A model generated the notes under the pieces. It was not told where the DNA came from. It made no database searches and saw only the letters and a program-made list of their open reading frames with translations. Source: Ignisphaera sp. (GTDB lineage: Archaea > Thermoproteota > Thermoprotei_A > Sulfolobales > Ignisphaeraceae). From it: a DNA stretch of 39,717 bases. Shown in pieces: positions 34,098 through 39,717 of the stretch (positions are counted from its first letter, which is position 1; each line of letters starts with the position of its first letter). The stretch covers positions 1-39,717 of the forward strand of contig JANXEL010000030.1 in NCBI GenBank assembly GCA_025058535.1, written 5' to 3'. The position numbers were made by a program, and so were the translations under genes.

Positions 34098-34110
34098 ATT
34101 CAAATCCCAC
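34021..34110. repeat. 12-base inverted copy of the tRNA-Leu T arm in the pre-tRNA leader
   Basis: GTGGGATTTGAA at 34021-34032 (the T loop and 3' T-stem strand of the tRNA gene, read on the plus strand) has an exact inverted partner, TTCAAATCCCAC, at 34099-34110, one base outside the tRNA 5' end. In the precursor RNA the leader GUGGGAUUUGAA could therefore pair with the T loop and stem of the same molecule, competing with normal T-arm folding. A 12-base exact match so near its partner is unlikely by chance. Confidence 0.85.
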
Positions 34111-34156
34111 TTCAGTAGTGTCTTGGATCAGCTTAAATAATTTTATTGCTGTTTAC

Positions 34157-34468
34157 TCACTGTAATTGGAACTCTATTATGTAGATGTATGGATTTGAAT
34201 TTATTTTCCTACTCCCATATATCCTTGCAAGTGCTCTGTGTAGATCCTCCCTTGTCTTAAAGCCATCCATTTTAATCTCTTCCTCGCTTAGCTCCTCTAA
34301 CTTCTTTCTACACACCCTCTTTATAACAGCTCTGCCAATTCTTACGCATCCTGCAAATACTTCAACTACATCTCCTTCCTTTAAATCCGTTGAAAGCCTT
34401 ATTGTTGACCTCTTCTCACCTGTAAGTATCTTACTTATGTAGTCGAATTTGAATACAAGCTTCTTCAT
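34157..34468 (-). CDS. ASCH-domain protein
   Basis: A 103-residue protein with a single ASCH (PUA-like beta-barrel) domain. FKFDYISKILTGEKRSTIRL is the conserved N-terminal 'K...I..G.K..TIR' element, KEGDVVEVFAG the following strand, and IGRAVIKRV the next. ASCH domains bind RNA or act on modified nucleosides; several are N4-acetylcytidine amidohydrolases. Start 34468 (MKKLVFKFDY) is chosen because the frame upstream to 34552 overlaps the regulator gene and is not family-like. The gene follows the regulator by 34 bases on the same strand. Confidence 0.85.
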   Translation of the reverse strand: MKKLVFKFDYISKILTGEKRSTIRLSTDLKEGDVVEVFAGCVRIGRAVIKRVCRKKLEELSEEEIKMDGFKTREDLHRALARIYGSRKINSNPYIYIIEFQLQ

Positions 34469-34502
34469 ATCCAATACCTTTTCGGTACACAGAATCTTTG
34501 TA

Positions 34503-35138
34503 CTATTGTTCAGCTGTGGTCTGCTCCTCAAGCTCCTCCGACGTTTTAACAATCAGATACCCATCCCTAACTATATGCACGACGTCTCTCTTCACAACCT
34601 CAATTACGATTTCCTTAAAAGCTTCCAGAGGCTTTTCCGATCTTATCTTTACCTCTAATCTTTTTGCCAGACCCTTTACAGCTGATAGACACTCATCCCT
34701 TACTACACACACATCGCATCTACATAGCTCTCCCTTGACGAAAACGAATCCCAGCATTTCATCGATAAATCCACCTCTGTTTGGATATATAGTCAATCTG
34801 ATGCTTCCATCATCGCTGAGCAGAGTGTCGTAGACTAGAAACAGTCTGGCTGCTACGTAAAATCTACCATCTCTATACAGAGCCAGTCCGTTTCTCCTTA
34901 AGGAGTGTAGATGCCTGTATATAGCGGTTCGTGAGATGCCTAGAGAGGTGGCTATATCGGAGGCCATCACCATACCTCTCGCCATAAGGGACATTATAGT
35001 ACACCTCATCTCATTGTTAACACAGCTCTCAAAAGCTCTGTAGTTAATCATTCTAATCAAATCTATCTCAGGATAGTCCTTAGGCACTGAGAGCATTTTA
35101 AGTCTCGCAGCATAGTTCTGAACCATTGGAGCCCCCAT
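34503..35138 (-). CDS. Winged-helix transcriptional regulator with C-terminal cysteine cluster
   Basis: 211 residues. The ArsR-like winged helix spans about 38-97: NNEMRCTIMSLMARG, then the HTH MVMASDIATSLGISRTAIYRHLHSLRRNGL and a wing LYRDGRFYV. The C-terminal domain has Cys139, Cys141, Cys144 and Cys150 in a CxCxxCx5C pattern, suggesting a metal or iron-sulfur site that could sense metal or redox state. RDGYLIVKTSEELEEQ closes the protein. It stands between the ASCH and TatD-like genes on one strand, 21 bases after the latter, so it may regulate its own operon. The DNA target is unknown. Confidence 0.82.
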   Translation of the reverse strand: MGAPMVQNYAARLKMLSVPKDYPEIDLIRMINYRAFESCVNNEMRCTIMSLMARGMVMASDIATSLGISRTAIYRHLHSLRRNGLALYRDGRFYVAARLFLVYDTLLSDDGSIRLTIYPNRGGFIDEMLGFVFVKGELCRCDVCVVRDECLSAVKGLAKRLEVKIRSEKPLEAFKEIVIEVVKRDVVHIVRDGYLIVKTSEELEEQTTAEQ

Positions 35139-35159
35139 ACCGTAGTCTGTACTGTACTA

Positions 35160-35891
35160 TTATAATATTCTTAACGTTCGTAGGAATTTATAGCTATTCT
35201 CCATAATGCTTTTCCTAACCTCATCAAAGCTCATACCCTTCAGCTCTGCAATATATCTGAAGGTTGCTGAAATTTCTCTAGGGTGAAAAACAAAGCCTCT
35301 ATAGTTGTAAGGAGCATCGCTCTCAACAAGCATTATATCCAGGGGTGCCACCTTTACAACATCTCTATATCTCTGCTGAACTGCAAGAGCCGGGTTCGCC
35401 GTAATGTAGTACCCCCTATCTGCGATATCCTTAACTAGGTCTGCAGGACCTGTGTACCAGTGCAGTATGGCTAGAGGAATATCGTTTCTATAGAGAGCAT
35501 TCAGCACATCGATCCATGCATTCGCTGCATGTATATTTAGTGCTAGACCCCTCTCCCTTGCCATCTCAATAAATCCTCTAAACACTGCATCTTGATATTG
35601 TGTGGTATGTGGTCTAAATTTTCTATCCAGACCTACCTCTCCCAGTATTCTAACCATATCGTTCTCAGAAAGCAGCCTCTCTACACCAGCAATTTCACTC
35701 TTGTAATCGGGCCCAACGTTCCATGGATGCAGACCAACAGCAGGTATGACCAAGCGGTACCTTTTCGAAATTTCTACTGTTCTGATTGACGAATTGTAGT
35801 TGTCGCTTACGGCAATTATGTACATGCTCAAATTCATAATAGATTCTACTTCATCATCTCCATACTCATGGAGGTGGCAGTGCGCATCCAT
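35160..35891 (-). CDS. TatD-like metal-dependent hydrolase
   Basis: A 243-residue amidohydrolase-fold protein. MDAHCHLH at 1-8 gives the first metal histidines, LGEVGLDRKF the bridging glutamate, NIHAANAW and LHWYTG two further histidines, and VESDAPY the catalytic aspartate. TatD proteins are DNases or exonucleases acting on 3' ends; archaeal members are poorly characterised. ATG 35891 begins just before the HxH as in the family. The frame runs back to a GTG at 35918 that overlaps the AmrS gene by 11 bases. The gene follows amrS closely, so the two are co-transcribed. Confidence 0.88.
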   Translation of the reverse strand: MDAHCHLHEYGDDEVESIMNLSMYIIAVSDNYNSSIRTVEISKRYRLVIPAVGLHPWNVGPDYKSEIAGVERLLSENDMVRILGEVGLDRKFRPHTTQYQDAVFRGFIEMARERGLALNIHAANAWIDVLNALYRNDIPLAILHWYTGPADLVKDIADRGYYITANPALAVQQRYRDVVKVAPLDIMLVESDAPYNYRGFVFHPREISATFRYIAELKGMSFDEVRKSIMENSYKFLRTLRIL

Positions 35892-35907
35892 TAATACGCC
35901 ACTCAAT

Positions 35908-37104
35908 TCATACCCCACTCAACACGAACTCACGTATGGAATCGTTCTTTATATGTATGAATTCGCTGAATGCCTCTAGGGGTATGTGGATAAATCTATC
36001 CAGTTTGTACATGGGATGTATCTTACCAGCTACGTTAACTTTATATCCGCAGTAAGGACACTGCATGCCCTCCCTTAAATTGACCTCTAGAATATCAAAT
36101 CCCATTCTCCTAATAAGAAGTCTGCCACAGTTGGCGCAGTAGGTATTCTCGAATTGGTGCCCAGGCACATTACCTATGTAGACGTGTTTTAAACCCTCAC
36201 CTTTTGCAACCTCTACATGCTTCTCAAGAATCTTTACATTTGTTGAAGGGAGATCTAGCATGCGATAGTCTGGATGGAATCTCAGGAAGTGCACGGGTGT
36301 TTCTGGGCCAAGGTTCTCTGCAATCCATCTAGCTAGCCTCCTTGCCTTCTCTAGATCATCACCATACCTAGGCACGACGAGATCCGTGATCTCAATGAAT
36401 ACCCCCTTCCTCTTCAGTTCAATTAGTGCATTAAATATTGGCTCAGTGTCGTAGACCATTGAAAACTTCCTTGCGAATTCTCTATCCCCGTGACCCTTAA
36501 GATCAACCGCCGCAGCATCAATGAATTTCACTACAATATCTATAGACTCATCGGTCATATAACCGTTTGTAACCATAGTATTGAATAGTCCATGCTTTTT
36601 AGCTATAGTACCAGTGTCGTAGGCGTATTCCAGGAATACTATAGGCTCATTGTAGGTGTACGTCATACCCTGAGCCCCATATGCAGTAGCAAGCCTTACT
36701 GCCAGATCCGGCGGTAGCTTCCATCCGGCTATAACCCTCCTCTGGCTTATATCCCAATTCTGGCAGAATTGGCACCCCCAACTGCACCCTGTAGTAGACA
36801 TTGAGAAGACGAGAGAACCTGGATTGAAGTGATAGAGCGGCTTTTTCTCTATAGGATCGATCGCAACAGCTATAGCGAGTCCGTACGAAACGAGGTACAG
36901 CTTCCCTTCAAAGTTCCATCTAATTCCACAGAAGCCAAATTGTTCATCGAGTAATTTGCATCTCCTTGGACACGCCGTGCACTCCACTAACTTCTTCACG
37001 CTATCTATAACTCTATACAGTAGTGCTTCCCTAGGCAGCGTTCTCACCCTGAGTTTCATTATATCGATTGAACGACTTGTATACGCCTTACGGTGAAGGT
37101 CCAT
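35908..37104 (-). CDS. amrS: AmmeMemoRadiSam system radical SAM enzyme
   Basis: A radical SAM protein of 398 residues, the AmrS component of the AmmeMemoRadiSam set (with AMMECR1 and Memo proteins, whose genes are not in this window). An N-terminal CTACPRRC...FGFCG holds Cys42, 45, 49 and 59. The radical SAM CxxxCxxC is Cys107, 111 and 114 (GCSWGCQFCQNWDIS). YTYNEPIVFLEY, NGYMT and DLKG follow in the barrel. A C-terminal zinc-ribbon-like pair is formed by CANCG and CPYCG. The reaction is not established. ATG 37104 is used; ATG 37059 (MKLRVRTLPREALLY) is an equally family-like start. A TATA-like AAATTTATAT near 37149 precedes it. Confidence 0.92.
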   Translation of the reverse strand: MDLHRKAYTSRSIDIMKLRVRTLPREALLYRVIDSVKKLVECTACPRRCKLLDEQFGFCGIRWNFEGKLYLVSYGLAIAVAIDPIEKKPLYHFNPGSLVFSMSTTGCSWGCQFCQNWDISQRRVIAGWKLPPDLAVRLATAYGAQGMTYTYNEPIVFLEYAYDTGTIAKKHGLFNTMVTNGYMTDESIDIVVKFIDAAAVDLKGHGDREFARKFSMVYDTEPIFNALIELKRKGVFIEITDLVVPRYGDDLEKARRLARWIAENLGPETPVHFLRFHPDYRMLDLPSTNVKILEKHVEVAKGEGLKHVYIGNVPGHQFENTYCANCGRLLIRRMGFDILEVNLREGMQCPYCGYKVNVAGKIHPMYKLDRFIHIPLEAFSEFIHIKNDSIREFVLSGV

Positions 37105-37244
37105 CTCCTGTGGAAAGATCTAGTAAAGGATATACTGATAGTAGGCATATAAATTTTACAACTAGAAGCTCAACACTAATCCCTAAAAAGGGGCAGTGCA
37201 TTAAAAGCTTAATCTGCATACTAAAATCTGTACAGTGTAGCTGT

Positions 37245-38189
37245 TTAAGATCTACTGTTTGCTGTTGCTGCACCATATCCTAATTCATACTTCTTTGAAC
37301 ACAGAGCAATCAATGGAACAACCTCCTCACCGTGTCTAATCAACAGACCTTCTTCAGAAATTCCGTCGTAATAGTTTTTACACGTATTTGATTTCCTTCT
37401 CAGCCTCTCTCTATGCTGAATAGAATCTTTGTATAAGGCTGGGCAATAGTGGACTGCTATATTCAACTTTGCTGCAGATGCCCTTTCTACAGCCTCCATG
37501 GCGGTTTCCATGCTACCATGAACTGTTCTGCCATTACTTGAAAGTTTAAATCCTCTGAGGAGTATGTTATCAATGTTAGTTTCGCTCACCTCTAGCTCAT
37601 TAATATTAACGAATTTTGCACCTATGGAGCTGGCAGTAGTGATGATCTTCCAAAGCATCTCCCTACTGCCTGGAAGCGCCGGCACCTCTATACCTACATC
37701 CATGGAGGTGTTATTCACTGTGTATTTAACTAATCTCCACACACTCTCACTCACAATATGGAATCTTATCTCGTCAAGACCAATCTTATCTAGATACTCT
37801 ATGGCGCTTCTTGTCGCACCTAATCCTGAAGTATACAGATGGATGTGGAATCTGCTACCGATAGCGCTTTTAACCATCTCAATAATCTTGATAACTAGAT
37901 CGTACCTCTGAAAGGGTTCCCCACCTGTTATTGATAGTCCCTCGGCCTGCACGAAGGAGATTTCATCCAGAACATCTTCTATTCTTTGGATACTCTCTTC
38001 ATCAGCGTAGAGCGCTCTCATTTTCCTCCTCTCTACGCTTATTGGACAGTAGAAGCAGTTCACCCCACATACACCAGTTACAAACACCACTACCTTAGAA
38101 CCCCTCATGCACAGCTGACAGCCTTTTGGCAGAGAACCGTACCACCATCCAATCACTTCATTGCCACATAAACTATGTACACAGTCCAT
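37245..38189 (-). CDS. Radical SAM protein, PFL-activase-like
   Basis: 314 residues. GVCGVNCFYCPIS places the cluster cysteines at 41, 45 and 48. LSITGGEPFQRYDLV is the GGEP SAM-binding motif, followed by the barrel strands FHIHLYTSG and EIRFHIVS. An extra N-terminal cysteine pair, GCQLC (24 and 27), precedes the radical SAM motif, as in archaeal proteins annotated as pyruvate formate-lyase-activating-like. The substrate is unknown. ATG 38189, with GGAGG just upstream, is chosen over the GTG at 38228. It overlaps the nucleotidyltransferase gene by 17 bases, suggesting translational coupling and a shared pathway. Confidence 0.87.
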   Translation of the reverse strand: MDCVHSLCGNEVIGWWYGSLPKGCQLCMRGSKVVVFVTGVCGVNCFYCPISVERRKMRALYADEESIQRIEDVLDEISFVQAEGLSITGGEPFQRYDLVIKIIEMVKSAIGSRFHIHLYTSGLGATRSAIEYLDKIGLDEIRFHIVSESVWRLVKYTVNNTSMDVGIEVPALPGSREMLWKIITTASSIGAKFVNINELEVSETNIDNILLRGFKLSSNGRTVHGSMETAMEAVERASAAKLNIAVHYCPALYKDSIQHRERLRRKSNTCKNYYDGISEEGLLIRHGEEVVPLIALCSKKYELGYGAATANSRS

Positions 38190-38898
38190 ACTCCTCCACT
38201 CTTCTTCTAAATAGTGAATTCTCCACACATAATTTATCTATAGCAGACTCCAGTTGCTCAAATTCGGGCAGCTCAATTTTTATAAAGAGGCCTGTGTGCC
38301 CCTCCTCGACCCTTCTACTCAAAGCTTCAACTCTATCCATAACACTAGCTAGAGAGATTCCGAGAACTCTAGCAATGTAACCCTCATTTCCAATGACGGG
38401 AAACTCCGTGTGTCCAAACTCTGTAGGTGCTATGAGCATGAGCCTCTTATCGACACCCATCACCCTCGCATTGGCTACAATATCCTCAAGGCCCACCATC
38501 CCGCTGAATCTATAGTACTCAACCTCCATGGGGCTGAGCTGCACTAAGGGAATCGATACGCATAGCTCTTCTAGGGCGTCGAGATAGACATATATCTTTG
38601 GAGTGTGCCTTGGGGTTGCCTGGACAATAGATACACTATATATGCTATATCCGTTCTTCTCAAGACAGTATGCAACAATACTGTTAGATTTGGAATCGAA
38701 CACCACTATATCTACATCGCTATCCTCATCAACATCGCCTCTAGCAATGCTACCATGAGCAAATGCGTGTAGTACACCACACTTTTGCAGATCCGTAAGT
38801 ACTTTCAGTGCCCTTCTCCTCTTCTCCATAAGGATGCTCCACCTCCTTCTATCATATCGCACCTCTCTTGAAAATCCAGTAAAGGACTGTGTGTTCAT
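38173..38898 (-). CDS. Nucleotidyltransferase-domain protein, archaeal type
   Basis: 241 residues with a Pol-beta-type nucleotidyltransferase core: HGSIARGDVDEDSDVDIVV carries GSxARG at 49-54 and the metal-binding aspartates 61 and 63. A conserved middle part with FGHTEFPVIGNEGYIARVLGIS and a C-terminal helical region follow. It is larger than MNT antitoxins, and no HEPN partner lies next to it, so a toxin-antitoxin role is unlikely. Coupling with a radical SAM gene hints that it may prepare or modify the same substrate, possibly a nucleotide or RNA. ATG 38898 has GAGGGT about 7 bases upstream; TTG 38913 overlaps that motif. Confidence 0.85.
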   Translation of the reverse strand: MNTQSFTGFSREVRYDRRRWSILMEKRRRALKVLTDLQKCGVLHAFAHGSIARGDVDEDSDVDIVVFDSKSNSIVAYCLEKNGYSIYSVSIVQATPRHTPKIYVYLDALEELCVSIPLVQLSPMEVEYYRFSGMVGLEDIVANARVMGVDKRLMLIAPTEFGHTEFPVIGNEGYIARVLGISLASVMDRVEALSRRVEEGHTGLFIKIELPEFEQLESAIDKLCVENSLFRRRVEEYGLCT

Positions 38899-39002
38899 AT
38901 ACTGAACCCTCAATTAACACTCTGCAGCCTTTTGCATAATCACATCCAAAACTCCATCTTCAGTAAAGGTGCTGCGTAACTGAGTTTTAAATCTTACCAT
39001 AT

Positions 39003-39152
39003 ATGTCATCTACATCCACATTCCTCCATTCAGCTCCAGCACCAGTGATGAGTCGTGAGCTCGAAGTCGATGCAATAATTCACATGATCCGCAGAGGTAT
39101 TCAAAATGCATTTGTAGAGTCGTACAGCCGTTCATGTAGGATCTCACATTAG
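39003..39152 (+). CDS. Possible 49-residue protein in the 38899-39316 interval
   Basis: In the 418-base gap between the nucleotidyltransferase and the membrane protein gene, an ATG frame encodes 49 residues. It includes an amphipathic, helix-like stretch, SRELEVDAIIHMIRRGIQNA. TTTTAAAT at about 38983-38990 lies upstream, but initiation would fall near 39012, favouring an internal ATG at 39048 (34 residues) if it is translated at all. No family is recognised. The rest of the gap shows only an AT-rich stretch near 39255-39275 that can serve as promoter for the next gene. Confidence 0.18.
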   Translation: MSSTSTFLHSAPAPVMSRELEVDAIIHMIRRGIQNAFVESYSRSCRISH

Positions 39153-39316
39153 TAGGAGAGCTGGGACAGACATAGAATCTATATAGCAGTAGGGTCTGGG
39201 ACGGCCAGCCCTTATTATGTGGTGATGTAACTGCAAAGTGGTAGACTAATTAGCTTAAAAATTTTATCGCATTCTCTCTATATCAAAACTCGCAGCCCTA
39301 ATAGCGGTGGCTTGAC

Positions 39317-39717
39317 GTGTGGGATGTGCTCCATATAATGATGCTATTCGTAGCCATTACCACGGTAGGCTACCTTCTATCTATGAATAGGGATTACGTG
39401 ATTTCTAGATTCAGGATTAAGTTTACGTTGGGCGGTATTCTCCTCTTTATAGGAAAAGAGCATCAGCCAAAAAAAGCAGAGCCTATTGGAAGGGGGCTGC
39501 ACATAATATTCATAGCTGTGGCTCTCCTTGGTATCTTCTTCTTCTATGCAGTTTTTCTTCCAGTTATCATTAATATGGTTAAATCCTTCATAGAGTTCGT
39601 CTCAGGTTACTCAGCCCTACCACCACAACCAACACTAGTTCCACTACCTCTACTATTTCAGTATAGAGAATTAGTAGCATATCTAGTTAGTGGAATTACT
39701 ATTGGTGTAGTGGTTCA
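39317..39717 (+). CDS. Membrane protein resembling archaeal site-2 protease, 3' part beyond window
   Basis: I translated this frame by hand; 133 codons are open to the window edge. A first membrane helix, VLHIMMLFVAITTVGYLLSM, is followed by a charged loop with IGKEHQPKKAEPIGRG. A second helix, IFIAVALLGIFFFYAVFLPVI, and a proline-rich outer segment, SALPPQPTLVPLPLLF, come next, then a third helix cut by the edge, LVSGITIGVVV. In archaeal site-2 proteases (M50) this third helix leads straight into the HExxH zinc motif, so that motif is predicted just outside the window. GTG 39317 has GGTGG at 39306-39310 with a 6-base spacer. A TATA-like TTAAAAATTTTAT near 39254-39266 lies upstream. Confidence 0.6.
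   Translation, partial: MWDVLHIMMLFVAITTVGYLLSMNRDYVISRFRIKFTLGGILLFIGKEHQPKKAEPIGRGLHIIFIAVALLGIFFFYAVFLPVIINMVKSFIEFVSGYSALPPQPTLVPLPLLFQYRELVAYLVSGITIGVVV

Noticed and set aside
38173-38898. Nucleotidyltransferase as the antitoxin of a MNT/HEPN pair
   Set aside because: The protein is too long for MNT, and the neighbour is a radical SAM protein, not a HEPN toxin.
39034-39060. GTGATGA in the last gap as a C box
   Set aside because: No D box or paired C'/D' motifs follow at suitable spacing.
1-39717. CRISPR array, rRNA operon or intact insertion sequence
   Set aside because: No regularly spaced repeats, no rRNA-like sequence and no transposase with terminal repeats were seen on reading both strands.

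Overview
The window looks like chromosome from a hyperthermophilic crenarchaeon (Thermoproteota; the gene families fit Desulfurococcales or Ignisphaera-like organisms, but this is an inference). The signs are TATA boxes about 25-30 bases ahead of starts, GGTGA-type Shine-Dalgarno motifs 5-8 bases before ATG, GTG or TTG starts, a tRNA-Leu without an encoded CCA, and families common in archaea (DUF89 phosphatase, M29 aminopeptidase, AmrS radical SAM enzyme, DUF973-like and site-2-protease-like membrane proteins). There is no rRNA, CRISPR array or intact insertion sequence.

Region 1 (1-3434, minus strand) holds a truncated glmS, an NADP-type isocitrate dehydrogenase of the eukaryote/Thermotoga-like subfamily, and a small HExxH metalloprotein. 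Region 2 (3508-8238, plus strand) is a compact glycerol catabolic operon: glycerol kinase, a GlpA-like glycerol-3-phosphate dehydrogenase with a C-terminal [2Fe-2S] domain, a second FAD oxidoreductase and a four-cysteine DUF1667 protein. Together they should turn glycerol into dihydroxyacetone phosphate and pass the electrons to an unknown acceptor.

Region 3 (8386-15300) is a sugar island: a concanavalin-like beta-sandwich protein, a GH172 (DUF2961) furanosidase-like protein, a CehA-type PHP phosphoesterase, an IolE-like sugar isomerase, a DHDPS-like aldolase or dehydratase, and a D-2-hydroxyacid dehydrogenase. Set beside the glycerol operon it may form an uncharacterised route for a furanose- or glycerol-phosphate-containing glycan. 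This is the best candidate here for an undescribed system.

Region 4 (15286-31501) is mostly housekeeping and transport: aminotransferase, ProC, a zinc-ribbon protein, MgtE, a MobA-like transferase, Ogt, M29 aminopeptidase, a histone-deacetylase-fold enzyme, MoaB, rhomboid protease, DUF89 phosphatase, MATE exporter, CinA-like protein, an acylphosphatase-fold protein and a nitroreductase. It also contains a decayed membrane-protein gene (18015-18808, three frameshifts and an in-frame stop) and a possible small RNA just before it. A 20-base perfect palindrome lies directly ahead of the MATE gene.

Region 5 (31618-34110) has a Gfo/Idh/MocA oxidoreductase, then about 1.5 kb of gene-poor, decayed sequence with a PD-(D/E)XK-like fragment, ending at tRNA-Leu(UAG). 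The 5' leader of that tRNA is complementary over 12 bases to its own T arm. Region 6 (34157-38898, minus strand) is a run of ASCH protein, winged-helix regulator, TatD-like hydrolase, AmrS, a second radical SAM protein and a nucleotidyltransferase. The window ends inside a plus-strand membrane protein that resembles a site-2 protease.
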